This document shows, in pieces, positions 1-12,236 of a DNA stretch of 27,920 nucleotides; position 1 is the first letter of the stretch, and each line of letters begins with the position of its first letter. The DNA is from Mesotaenium endlicherianum (taxonomy: Eukaryota > Streptophyta > Zygnematophyceae > Zygnematales > Mesotaeniaceae): positions 245,157 to 273,076 of the forward strand of contig WELA01007268.1 in assembly GCA_009602735.1 (NCBI GenBank). The letters run 5' to 3'. The position numbers and the translations under genes were made by a program. The notes beneath the pieces were generated by a model that saw only the letters and a program-made list of their open reading frames with translations, searched no databases and was not told the DNA's origin.

Positions 1-47
<47 letters not shown>
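1..47. repeat. (CT)n microsatellite at window start
   Basis: The first 47 bases are an almost uninterrupted CT dinucleotide repeat, followed by a pyrimidine-rich stretch. It probably lies in an intron of the methyltransferase gene, because the first recognisable exon begins at 439 with a splice acceptor. The 48-438 stretch holds no exon I can recognise. Confidence 0.95.
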
Positions 48-49
<2 letters not shown>

Positions 50-438
50 CCTCCACCTGCTCTTGGGGCGTGTGTGCCTATTTGCCCCGCCTGGGGTGAT
101 CTGTGTGCCTCTGTCCCTCTCCTGGTGGGAAAAAATGTGTGCCTCTCTTTCTCGCTCTTCTTGAGCTTGGGCGCCCCCGCCCTCCTTCAGTCGCTTTTGA
201 TTTACGCAATTGAAGACGTCCATATTCTCCATCGAAAAGGATATGTGACTGGATGTACGAGGGTGCACAATAGAATTGCAATGAGATATGTATCAGAAGT
301 AAGAGGTTGGTAACACTTGGATCCCAGGGTTAGAGGTTTTTTCAGTTTTACCTTCCTGTCTGCCTGCTTGCCGACCGTCAAAGCTCGTTGTAGCCTGACA
401 GAAGGGGGGCAAGTGTATGCCACATATGGTGCCTGCAG

Positions 439-2474
439 ATCAGCCACTACCCCAAGGGCTACAAGCAGAGCCGGATCGTCGGCCTGGGGCTCAACGAGGC
501 TGAGCTGAAGAAGAACGAGGTAAGCCTGCTGCTGCGGCTGCTGCTGCCACATTCTAGAAAATTTTTGGGGGGGGCTAAAAAGTGACAATGTGGTGTAGTG
601 CATACCCATGAACGTCTCACATGGTCCAGAGCCGACATATTGCACGCATAGGCATTGCGTTGCCATTCACTGCCTGTTGTCCTCGATTGTGTCCCATTTC
701 TGCTCCTCACTAGCATGGGAAAACTAGGACGGGGAGGAAAGAGGAGGAGAGGGGGGGTAATAGCATGCGTGCATTGTTCTTTGAAACAGCAGTGAGGTTT
801 GAAGCAACGTGATCTCTTATCCTATCGTCGTTAAAGTGGCCATACAAATTTAGCACCTTTTGTGTGGTGATGACCTCTAAAGTGTTGTTGAAGAGGAAAT
901 GTTGTGTACCAATTTTGGATAACTCACTCGCGCACTGATGGCTCATGTTGAAGGTCTGAAATACGATGGACTGCTAGGTGAACATTGAGCAGGACCATCA
1001 GATGAAGTGATGAGCAGGTCCCCCATGCTTGATTTTCCATTATGAGCGAGCGTGCGTGCGTGTGTGCAGGTTTTGACAGAGTACACTGTGCAAGACTTGA
1101 ATGTGAATCCAAAGCTGCCCTATGAAGACAACTCATTTGACGTCATCACCAACGTGGTAAGATCCGCCTCCTCGCCATTTTATCCAGGGGAAGACGCACT
1201 CATGCTATTTTCTATTTATCGGGTCAGCCTTGAGAAGAAGCAATATATAGCCTCAGCTTTAAGAGTTTCGACCAGCCAAAAACCCCATGTCCTACTGTGA
1301 CTACACTCCATCTTGTCGGTAGTTGCGGTATTCAACTTTCCCCCGGCACTGAAAAGTACATGGCCCCTTTCCTTGCTTCCTGAGACTTAGGATGTATGTG
1401 TAGATGTGATGTGGCAGGAAGCTAGATGCTGAAGGCACGTTTGCACGTGTATGAACAAGGAGTGCGTTGGCTATGCAACTTTCTTGTCCACCTTTGCCTG
1501 ATGCACATATTGATCATGTTGGCACTCACATCTGAGAGTGTGCTGTAGAGTGTTTGCAGGTGAGTGTTGACTACTTATCCAAGCCCCTGGAGATATTTAA
1601 AGAGATGAACCGAGTTCTCAAGCCGGGTGGATTAGCCATCATGAGGTACATACTGCCACCTGATGGTGAAATCAGAAACCAACTTGCCTTGTGGTTTTAG
1701 TATGTCTGTGTGCTGTGCACATAATCATGTGCGTGGTTTGAAATCTGTTAGTCGAGCATAGTTGTTTGTGCTCGTCTTATGTGAACACTGGGCTACCTTC
1801 TGAAAGGTGACCCCTTGGGATGTGCAGTTTCTCAAACCGGTGCTTCTGGACAAAGGCCATCCAAATCTGGACTTCCACAGGCGATGTCGACCATTGCTGG
1901 ATCGTAGGCTCCTACTTTCATTATGCTGGTGGCTTCGAACCTCCTCAGGTCTGCCATTGCCACCCATCCCATGCAAGTTGCGAGTTGCTAGTATGTCATC
2001 CGGTCTTATTCTTCATGCTAACTTTTGACAGGTTTGACTTGAGGGAGGTTGCACAACCGTCAGGCTGATGTCTCTAGCCGGCAAAATACTCAACCACATC
2101 TAGAATGCAACCTGCTTAGTGCTTGGCCTTTAACAAGTGTCTTCGATAAGTGTCACCATATCACTTGGGAAGAAACCTTCATAATCTGAATGCAGAGAAA
2201 GTGAGCCTGTTCTTGATTGATGCGAGCTAAAAACGCGAAGACTTTGTGAGTCCATTGTTACATGAGTAGGAAGTACTGGTTTGTTGGTGGCTACTCATGA
2301 TAGATGCATGTAGTAAGTAGAGAGCGAGAAGAGAGACATTGTTTAATTTGGTGTTTTGTTGTTCATGTCTGACGTTGTATTTGAAGTGTTATTGAGCAGG
2401 CCTTGGATATCTCACCCAATCCTGGAAGGAGTGACCCCATGTACATAGTGTACTCTAGGAAGCTTGCTGCTTGA
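439..2474 (+). CDS. SAM-dependent methyltransferase, plant Methyltransf_11 type (3' part)
   Basis: Five exons read through in phase: 439-519, 1070-1156, 1560-1645, 1828-1948 and 2400-2474 (TGA), giving 149 residues. All introns are GT-AG. The peptide matches what I remember of a plant family of putative class I SAM-dependent methyltransferases. It starts ISHYPKGY, then has QDLNVNPKLP, the acidic segment FDVITNVVSVDYL, the post-core LKPGGLAIMS, and ends DPMYIVYSRKLAA. The substrate is not known to me. The upstream part, with the usual cofactor-binding beta-strand, is missing: no exon is recognisable in 1-438, so the gene starts before the window. Exon 439-519 ends 26 of 27 codons in G or C, unlike the next exon (18 of 29). 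Family assignment is firm and exon edges are very likely right; biochemical role is unknown. Confidence 0.88.
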
Positions 2475-4198
2475 AGGTTTGAAATTTCCTTCTAAAGGTG
2501 TTATCTCAAGTTGAAGTTAAATCAACGTGCAAGGCAGCTTCATCTTTTGATAAAGGAGGCCATTGCAAGCTTACATTATGAACTACTTATGAATACCAGA
2601 TACTTGTGTCTGACTGGACGTGCTGTGTCTTTCATATACCTTCCTTTCTTTGTCACCTGCCAAGCATATCCAAGTCACCTCATGAATGCTTTCTGGTTAT
2701 CTAGCTCCATCATGGGGGTTGAACTCCTTGAAATTGGAGAAAATTTAAGCAGTAAATTAAAGTGCGTGGAAAAACAAGGCCCGCTTTTAATAAAGAATGC
2801 ATTTTTCCAATCCGAGACCTATGAGGCAAGTTTGCCGCCCTTGCTCTACACAAAAAATCCAAGTGCTGGTTAATCATGTTGATGTTTAAATCATGTCAAC
2901 CAAGATCTCATGCTATATGCAAGAAAAGAAGCGAAGATTCGATGTCTTCCTTTTAAACATGTAAGATATGAACTCTCATTGCAGTGCCCTCCCGACCCAC
3001 CAAAGGCAGCGGCATGTAGCAGATGGCATAGGCATAATCAAATGGAGCATTTTTCAAGTTTGAGCAAGCTTAAGGAGCATGATCATAAGAAGGTAACCCA
3101 TTTTTATGTAGAGTAACATGTGTAGAATAATAGTAGTCATACGGAATAGAGTAGAACAGCAGTAAGAATAGAAGATTGTACACTTCTGTAGATTGTGCCC
3201 AATTCCTGTACTTGTGATTCAAGATCTTACGAAGCCCTTTTATGATTTGTTTATTAATCATATGATGCAGTAATATACACATAAGATACATACTTCAACC
3301 AACAAGTCACTATTTATTTAGGCATATTCCGAACGACCGATCACACGAAACCGAATTTCTGTTTCTTGTAGTTCCAGCCCAACGAACACCAACGAGTGCC
3401 AATTGGGGCATAAAGCGCGGCAGCAGCAGTTCTTGACCAGGTTTTCCTTCGTCCTCGTTGACTGCAGGGAAAGTCTTGATGACCCATTTGTCGCAGTAGG
3501 TTTGGCCTCGTGCCACCCAACAGGTGCTCATAAGATTTCATTGCATGCTATGTAGGATGTATCAATTTTGATTTAATCATGTATGTCGAATCGTGAAATC
3601 AGAGCCTCATCTGTTCTTTTGTTTTCGAGCGCGGGCTCATGCAGAGGACTCACTTTCCCGGTTGTGGTATGCAGTGCTGGCTATGAAGCTATAGGCTCGA
3701 CAGCAACTTCGACTAGCTTTCGGCAAACTACGTATCTGACTCGTTAGCTCGTGACAAGCGTGACAATTCACAGTACTTGCAGAAAGACGTCTTGGTTGTC
3801 TCTTTTTTTTCCGTCGCTCATTGAAAGCTTTACATACCGTTAGAGCAAAACTTTCAGAAACGCACTTCTAGGTATGGATTTCAGCTATCACGGGCCAGCA
3901 TATGGTTTCTGACGTGGCTGATCAATAGCAAGTTGCGACTTCTTCACAAATTAAGAGTACACTTCGGGGGCTAGAAGCTTCCTGTGATAGAGAAAGCTTG
4001 CTCACGATCTAAATACCACAAAGGTAGCTACTGCTTGCCTCTTTCTTTCTCCACATGAATGTTTGTTAATCTAATTTACTTCATTTATGTCGAAATCAAG
4101 TTGCCCAACTTTTAGTAACCGAATATAAGAAGATTAATCGGGCAAATTATGCCAAAGTATCAGCCTTTGGTTGAACTGTACTGATAAATGCTGCAGAC
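2475..4198. other. Intergenic region, no gene recognised
   Basis: This 1.7 kb AT-leaning stretch lies between the methyltransferase stop and the homeobox start. It must hold the 3' UTR of the first gene and the promoter and 5' UTR of the second. A 120-codon open frame at 2511-2873 and two overlapping minus frames near 3310-3541 resemble no family I know and lack a clear coding signature. No repeat, RNA gene or transposon is evident. Confidence 0.6.
4024..4196 (+). other. Possible 5' UTR intron of the homeobox gene
   Basis: A plausible donor (AAAG then GTAGCT at 4024) and an acceptor (TGCTGCAG ending at 4196) lie just before the ATG at 4199. In-frame stops lie upstream whether or not this segment is spliced, so the start codon does not depend on it. 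This is inference from splice-site shape only; a cDNA end would settle it. Confidence 0.25.
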
Positions 4199-5883
4199 AT
4201 GGAGTCTGACACCTTTGAAGATTTGGAAGACCTTAAAGAGGCAAGCGACTACATTAGTGCAGCAGGTCTTGGAGATGAAGGTTCTGACACAGACCAGTCT
4301 GCGGGAAACCTGATGCTTCAACATGACAGCTCTATTTTTGATACCTGGTTTGCTGGATCAGAAGTCCCCCTTTTTTCTTCTGAAAAGCTCTATGTAGAAC
4401 ATAGACTTCTCAATACTGATAACAATAGCGAAAGAAATCATTCATTGAGCGTCAGCTACCAAGCTGATGATACTGACATGGCTCTCCTAAGTTTTGACAA
4501 CTTCCTGTCAAGAAGTTCAGTTTGCACAGGAAACTCCAGCTATGACGCCTATGACCAGCCTTCAACTGCCATTCCAGAAAAGAAGCATCATGATAGCGAG
4601 ACGTCTTTCCTTGGCCAGAAACTTCAGAATGTTGCAAAGCGTCAGAGGGATCAAGTCACTTCATCCAAATTAAACGGGGATAATCAGCCGGCCCTGGTGT
4701 ATGAGCTGCAAGATGATGCTTACACTCCTGCCAAAATTGCAAGAGGAAGGTGCAATGAGAAGCATTTGAAACTTGGTGACAATGTCAACCATGAGGAGCC
4801 TGGTTGCAGTCTTTATGGTGCTAGACAATTAGAGTTTAAAAATCAGGCTGGTCATGATGTTCACTCTTCAGGTCAAGAGCTCTTTGGACCAGCAGTTTCG
4901 GAGGGGGCTTCATGCGAGCACCACCCTACAACGCTTGCTGTGAGTCACAAAGCTCGAGAAACAACAAGCACAGGAATAAGTGAGGCTGCAGAAGGTATCA
5001 TGCAGACAGTGATGTCTCGGGGGGCTGAAGTTGCTGGTCACGCTTCTGCGGATTCCAAGTACAGTCCAGCGAAGAAAAAGCTGGTACACGTAGTACTATC
5101 AAGGAAGCCAAAGCTCAGGTCTGATTGCACTTCTGAGACTTATGGCACTATTTCTCAATCTCGAGGTCATAATAGCCTTGATGACCATGAGTATGGCAGG
5201 GACTTTGCTGCAAACAGAGGAGCACACTTTCTTAGTTCTGAATCTGTGGCACCAGAATTTGAGTACCAAGTTTCCCTTGCAGAGGGCCTGCATAAAGGTC
5301 GGAGGACAAGAGGTGGCAGAAGAAAAGGGAAAAGGAAATTTATGTCTCAAAACATTGCAAATCAGATCGTTTCAAGCGCCACCAGAAATGATAACGGGTC
5401 AAGAAGGTCAGCTGGTCGATCACGAAGTCAGAAACATAAAGCAAGAATACCCCTTCCTGCTCCTGCCGTGGCAATAATGAGGAAATGGTTTGAGGAGCAT
5501 GCTCTGAATCCATTTGCAACCAAACAGGAAAAGCTTGACATGGCCAGAGACACTGACCTTACTTATGAACAGGTATCACGCCTTTGCCAAACTCGTCTAT
5601 ATGAAATAATGGAAATAAGAATTCAGTCCAATTTGGGGGCCCAGCTCACCACTACCATGTGGATGCTAGCAAAAAATAAATGCTTTGAATGCAAACACAT
5701 TGATGCATCCTATATATACCATATGACAGAAGATGTGACCCTGCAACATTATGTTAAAAACATCTTACTGGGTATTGACTATACCGGTCAAATTTGCAGG
5801 TGGACAACTGGCTCTCGAATGCTCGACGTCGCCTGATTGATGTCTTGGAAGATGCGAAACAGAGGTTGGCTGTGGAAAGATAA
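4199..5883 (+). CDS. TALE-like homeodomain transcription factor
   Basis: Two exons, 4199-5572 and 5800-5883, encode 485 residues. The start is the first ATG after an in-frame TGA 24 bases upstream. The first ~410 residues are polar and acidic with no domain I recognise. A basic patch (RRTRGGRRKGKRKF) near residues 370-385 could be a nuclear signal. The homeodomain spans about residues 412-475. Its helix 1 region is MRKWFEEHALNPFATKQEK and its helix 3 is VDNWLSNARRRLI. Spacing between helices 1 and 2 matches BEL-type TALE domains (three extra residues). The core Trp, Asn and Arg of WxxNxR are present, but the usual Phe after Trp is Leu and the next residue is Ser. I see neither a KNOX nor a SKY/BEL domain upstream. 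The 227-bp intron falls directly before helix 3. A nuclear, DNA-binding role is inferred from the domain; targets are unknown. Codons are AT-ending (10 of the first 30 after ATG end in G/C). Confidence 0.85.
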
Positions 5884-6724
5884 GTAGACAAGTGAAGAAA
5901 TGTGCTGAAGAATGTAGCAACATCAGGAGCACTACTCGCTGAAACTTAGAACTGGACCCTCGACATGTATTCATATTCTTATAAAATACTAGCTGATTAA
6001 GGGTCTGCTCGAAATGATCAATATCTGGTCTCGAGTCCATAGCGTGGAAACTTTCCATGTATAGCTCTTCAGTGAGCAGTGCAAGCTAGGGGTAGAATAC
6101 AGACAAGCTCATGTCATACAATCTTATGATTGATCTCCTCCAATGCTGTAGCATGAATGCTTTTGTTTGAAGGACGAGTGTATGAATTTCAGATATTAAA
6201 CTCCTCCACGAAATGATAACAAACTGCACCTAGCTAATGCAGGTTACATATATTCAAAAATGTCGTACTACTTATATCATGTCAGACGGGGTCCCATGCT
6301 CTCGATATTGTATAAGTGTGGTACGACAAGAAAACAGGTCGCCTCAGAGTCCGACAAACAACATTTGATGAAACAATAAATAGCATCTTCCTTTAAGCCA
6401 TAATCAATGCATCAATCACAAGATTACGAAGATCAAGTATTTCACCATGTTAACAATGAACATGAACCTCTTGTACATAATAATTAATTCTTCATGTCAT
6501 AATAGCAGCCAATTTGCAGGGCACAATCTACTGCCAAATAGCAGTTTTGAGATACTCGAAGCAGAAAATGACGAGCAGAAAATGACGAGCAGTCAAATGT
6601 GATGCCAAAATTCAATTTGGCGTATATTCATCTTGAACGAGAATGCAGTTAAAATCTTGGCAAAGGTAATTTTCCTATTTGGTACTGAAGAAGAGGATGC
6701 TTCTCTCTCTGGCTGCACTTGATG
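5884..6724. other. Convergent 3' intergenic region
   Basis: This AT-rich 0.84 kb gap lies between the stop codons of the homeobox gene (plus) and eIF2D (minus), so it should hold both 3' UTRs. A 14-bp unit (GCAGAAAATGACGA) is tandemly repeated about 2.3 times at 6561-6592. An AATAAA-like hexamer occurs near 6375. No coding region is seen. Confidence 0.7.
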
Positions 6725-8861
6725 CTAGTTCCGCTTGGTCTTGTCCAGCACTTCAATGTACTTCTTGGGGATGCCGTAATGCGACACCAGGTGCCTTGCC
6801 AGGTCCTCCAAGACTCCTCCTTGCACTAAAACCTCGTGATCCTTCTTCCCTGCTCCAGCAACAACCTCCGAGACGTCAGCATTGTCAAAAAGACCTAACC
6901 AGTAGAGCTGTGTCATGTACTAGCCGAAAATTGAGATGCGTCGTATGACACTCCAACAAACAGGCAGCACCGAGATGTCAGCCACGGGGTATCGCGAGGT
7001 CTGACTCTCCCAAGGGATACAACGACAAAGGGCACTTACAAATGGTCATAACGTCAGATGTGTTCAACATCCCAAGCATTAAAGAAAAGTACCGGACGAA
7101 GATCAAGGACTGCAGGGACGCTGGAGAGTGGAGTACACACATCTCAGACATAGAACACGCACCACGAAAGGCCATCCCTCTGCTGTGGTGCGTCAAACAG
7201 ATGGCAACTACAAACGAACAATCAAAGCCACAGAAAATATATGTGTGTGTATGTATATATATATGTATGTATACATATAGAGAGAGAGAGCGAGAGAGAG
7301 AGAGAGAGGGGGGATAAGAGGGAGGAGCCGAAAGCTGACCAGCTGGCACAGGCAGCAACAAGCGCACCCAGACAATATAGAGACCAGAGGCGCCTCTACA
7401 AGACAGAAACCCTGACCCAAACGAATCAAGGTAACACCAAAACTTGCTTGCTTCCTTCCCCCACACTTTCCTCAACCCCCCAACCCCCCATCTCAACTGC
7501 CACACCAACACCCACTCTCAGTGCCTCCCAATTTCACCCGCAGCTCGCCACCACTCCTACCCTCCTACCTCTCCCTTTTCCACCTCCAAATTTCCCCACA
7601 ACCCTCAGCAACGGCAGCAGCAGCGGCAGCGGCAGCGGCAGCGGCAGCGGCAAGCCAGCGTCCAGAGAAAGAACGAAGACAGCAAACAGCAGCGGGCGTG
7701 TACCTGGAATCTCGCCCACGGTGGTGCTGCAGGCAAACTTCTTCTGGAGCTCCGCGGCAAGCGCGTCGGGCGCCACCAGGAATGACTCCACGCCCGACAC
7801 GCGCGTCACCTTCTTGTTGCCCTGCCGCCGCTCCGTCAGCACCTGCACCTTCTGCAGCGCGCCCTTCTTGACCGCCACCTGGCCCCCCCGCGTCACGCGG
7901 TGGTGCGCCTGCATGCGCCGCACAAACGCCGGCCCCAGGTCGCGCCGGTGCACCTCTGTGGGGTACGCCGCGCCCTTCTTGACGGCGCCCTTGAACAGGG
8001 CGTCGCACAGCACTGCGTCCAGCACCACCACGGCGCCATCTGTCGACTTCGCCAGCCCCGCGCGCTCCACGTACGTGGCTGCCACGTCCGCCGCCTCCTG
8101 CGCCGTGTAGAACCGGCCACCTGCCGCCGCGTCCGCACCCCCCACCGCCTCCAGCACCGCCGCCACGTGGTGCGTCGCCTTGTACACCTCCACCACCTCC
8201 ACCTCAGCGCCGCCACTGCCGCTGCCATCGGCTGACGATGCCGCCCCCCCAGCTGTGGCAGGGGCGACGGCAGCAGCGGCGGTGCCGGCGGCAACCGTGG
8301 ATGACGACACTTCTGGCGGAGGAGAGGGCTTAGCCTCGGGAATGAAGGCGAGGTAGGCGGGGTGCCTGCGGTTGACAGCTGTCACAATCACCTCCTTGCG
8401 GTGCTTGTCCTCCTTGGCAGCCATCTGGCACGCGCCGACGAAGCACGCGGAAATACGACACATGCACAATGTCAGCAATCGCAGTTGTGGATGATATTGC
8501 ACACGCAACAGACACAGCATGAAGTGGCTGCAGAGAAGAAGGCGGCAAAAGAAAGGGGAAGCTCCAAGGGGGAGAGAGAGAGAGAGTGAGAGAGAAAGGG
8601 AAGGAGAGACGGAGAAAGAGACACCTGGCTGGCTGGCTTGCTGGCGTTCTGATGCACGTGTCGATCAAATCACTTCCATGACTCAGAGAACAGCGACCTA
8701 AAGCCCCAGCATCAATGCTCTGCGTGTATGCAAGATGGACGGTTTGGCCCAAGGCAAGGCCCCATTCACCAGCGTGTGACGTGGGCCCTGAAGGGCTTGA
8801 GCTTGAAGAGCACACCAAGACACAGAAGGGCAATGTACGCATGCATGTCGCTGTGCCAAAA

Positions 8862-8893
<32 letters not shown>

Positions 8894-11800
8894 GTGCGTG
8901 TGTGCGTGTGTGCGCTGGTGGTAACCTCTGCACAGCAGCAGCACTGCCAAGAGCCATGGCTTCCTGGAAAACTCAAAAAGGCCAACAAGCCTCATCAGCG
9001 GAACAGCAGAACTAGTGAAATATGTGAGGTGCTGACTGAGGACAACGAGGACGTCAAAAAGGACAAAGAGATGAGAGCTGCTGCTGTTCCTGATGACGGC
9101 GATGACGACGACGACAATGAAGGCAACGACGGCGATGATGATAATAATGAGGAGGAGGAGGAGGAGGAGGAGGAGGGAAAGTCCCCTACCCAGCCCTCGT
9201 TGGCCTTGGCGGTGAGCCACTTGGAAAGCTTCTTGTGCGACGACTTCTTGATGTCCACCACGCTGCCAGGTGGCCGGCACGGCAGCACGTGATTGGACCT
9301 GCCAAGTTGCCCCCGCAGCCCCCCCGAAGGCGCCCCGCCACGAGACCAAATTCAGTGTAATGCGACACCTTTCTGCATTCCTCCTCTCGAGAGCATTTGA
9401 AGGGGGTATACGGCTTACTGAGCAGATACTGCTTCTGCTGCCATGCAATTGAAGCAATCTTCCCATTGTCTCTGGAAGAAAACTTTCAAGAAAGAAAGGA
9501 GTGGCAGGTAGGGGCTCTGCAAGTGTGCCACACACGCCAGGCTAGTTAGACTTAGAGTGCCGTTTATTCCCCCTCTAGCCCGGATATATTGTCCATGAGC
9601 AAGAGGAGGGGAAGTTCTATGGCCTAGTATCAAACGTCCAGGCTCACACATAAGCACAACACCTCCTTCTCTCCCACGCACAAGCACACACACACAGACA
9701 CGCACATACACACACACGCACACACACGCATCGCTGTATACACATGATTGTCTGTACTTGCAAAGAGCAGATAGACCATGCTGTACCCCCACACAGAAAC
9801 CGTTCTGATAGTCACAATGAGAGCAATCTTGACAACAAAAAAAGAGAGAGAGACAAAAGGGGCAATAAGACCAACAGAGAGAGGAAAAAGAGGGAGAGAA
9901 AGAGAGGGAGAGAGAAGTGAAGAGAGATAAAGACAGGAGCAAAGACAAGAGAGATGAATAGAAAGCTATTTAAAGACAGACAGAGAGAGGGAGAGAGAGG
10001 GGGGGAGAAGGAGAGATGTGTGCCAGGTGGCGCCCCTGACCAGAGGGTGCTGCTGGGGATGGGCAGGTCCTTGTCCTTGAGCGTGGATCGCAGCGCCTGC
10101 AGCAGGCAGCGGTCCAGCAGCGCATCCGTCTCCTCCGCGGTCATGGGGGGTGCCGCTGCTGCTGCCGCTGCCGCCGCTTCGCCCGCTGCCCCGCTTACCC
10201 GGTCAGCCCCGACGCCCAGCCCCGCCACCCCAGCCCCCAGCAGCCGCTCCTGCTCCTCCTGCTCTTCCCCCTGCAGCTCCTGCTCCGTGTGCAAGCTTCG
10301 GCCTGTCCCGGCCCCGGCCTGACCCTGGTCAGCCGAAAAACTTTCTGACGCCGCTGCTCCGCTGCCGGCGGCACCCTCAGCCCGGGAAGCAGCCCTTCCC
10401 TCCTCCGGCGGGCCTGGGGCCCGCTCCCCCCACGGACTTTTCAAGGTGCCGGGGACACTCGGGTCGTGGTCAGAAGGAGAGCCCTCGCCTGAGGCAGCAG
10501 CCTCGGAAGGAGGAAAGGGTGGTGGAGGCGGAGGGGGGGGGTCCGGATCGGCCGTCACGATGTCATCCAAGAAGCCGGCGTTCGGCACGCAGCGCCCCTC
10601 GGCGCCCTCCCTGCGCTCCCATCCCGCCAGAAGTTAGCGACGGCAGACAGGGTCGGCTGCTTTTGATACGCTGATGTCCGCGAGCTGCTGCAGCAGCATT
10701 GGTCCCGCTGACGTATTTTTTTTACATGAAGCTTGCAACTCTGCACCCAAGCGCTGGTCGAGCAGAGCGAGGCTGGGGGGAAGGAGGAGGGCAGCGGGGC
10801 AGAGGCGTAAGAGGGGGGAGAGGAGCAGAGGTAGGAGGAGAGAGAGGGGGGTTAAGAGGGAAGAAGAGGAAAAGAGGAGGAACTGGAGGGACTGGAGGGA
10901 CTGTGGGGATGAGAGATGGCAACCCCACCTCGCACAGACGGGTAGAGCTGGGAGAAGAGAGGGGAGAGAGGGGGCGCGCATGCACGCATGCACGCACGCA
11001 CGCTCGCACGCACCAGAGGGTGTCGCGGTAGTAGTGCAGGACGTGCAGGCCCTTCCCGCGGAGCCCATTCCGGAGCGCGGCCTCGCTGCTCACCAGGGTG
11101 GCCCCCACCTGCACCCGCTCCTCCGACAGCCCGCCGCCACCACCACCCGTCAGCCACAGCCATCGCCGCAGCCACCGTCGGTCCCTGTGGCAGTTGCCAA
11201 AGCCGTAGCCACTGCCACTTCATATAGCTTCAGCCGCACCACACGTGCCAGTCCACCGGCGTCAAGGTAATAAATCTTGAGGGTGCACAGGAGGCTAATG
11301 GCATCAGGGGCTCGTTCGCCCCCCATCTGCCCCCCCCCCCCCTCCCCTCTTCTCTTGCTGTTTCGAGACAAGGTTTTTGGGCTATGGAAGACCTCGGAAT
11401 TTGAGGGCTTCGTGTTGAAGATTCAGCGTGAGCGCGCACACCTGGTAGGTCAGAGTTCAGGCGAGCCCGGCGGTGCAGGGCAGAATGGTCCAAAGGTGAA
11501 CAAACAAGATGGGCAATGCGTGAACAAGTTCTGGGCCCGGAAGCCCTGATCCGAAGCTTTGGGGTTTATGTCTTTCGAGAAGAAGACTCGGTGCATGAGG
11601 GCAACACCTTGTCGTAAGAAAAGAAACCAACAACAAAAACGTGTTAGGGCTCAAAGAATGGGGCATGGAGGGGGTGTGGGGTGATGGGCGGGGGCGTACG
11701 GCGATGGGGTGGACGTTGTCGGGCACGCGCACGGCCCACACCTCATCCTCTCGGAAGGGCGGCAGGCCCTCGGGCGGCACGCTGATGCCGGGCAGCATGA

Positions 11801-12183
11801 GGTCCGCCCCCCCCAGGACGTACCTGGACACCTCGGCCCCCTTGAGTGTGAAGGAGGGCACCAGGCCCGGGACCTTCCACAGCGCGTACACTGCTCCCCT
11901 CTCCCCCCACGCACGCACGCACGCACGCAAGCAGGCAGGCGGGCGGGGAGCGGGCTTGGCTTACAATGCTGTGTATGATTGGTGCGTGCGCGGCAGAGGA
12001 CTTCCGGGATGAGGAGATGCGGCATGAGGAGGAGTGGATGGGTTGGGGTGGAGGCTGAGGCAATGGGGAACCAGAATATTGAAATTACGCGCTTTGAGAG
12101 TGTGCAGGATTCGGGGGTGGAGGATGCATCAGCTTATGCAGGACAAGTAGAGGCAGGATGACGAGGTGCAGAGCGTGCAAGGG

Positions 12184-12236
<53 letters not shown>

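Noticed and set aside
2511..2873. 120-codon plus open frame after the methyltransferase
   Set aside because: It starts at TTG, has no recognisable family, and lies where a 3' UTR is expected. Kept as non-coding.
3310..3541. Overlapping minus open frames of 73 and 66 codons
   Set aside because: No known domain and no supporting splice structure; a small gene cannot be excluded but is not supported.
7534..8520. Single 328-codon minus open frame
   Set aside because: Only 7704-8424 is coding; the frame runs past both splice sites of the eIF2D exon into introns.
8330..9535. 401-codon minus open frame
   Set aside because: It is mostly intron 6 and 5 repeat sequence (poly-Ser, Thr-His runs). Only 9190-9298 is coding, and in another frame.
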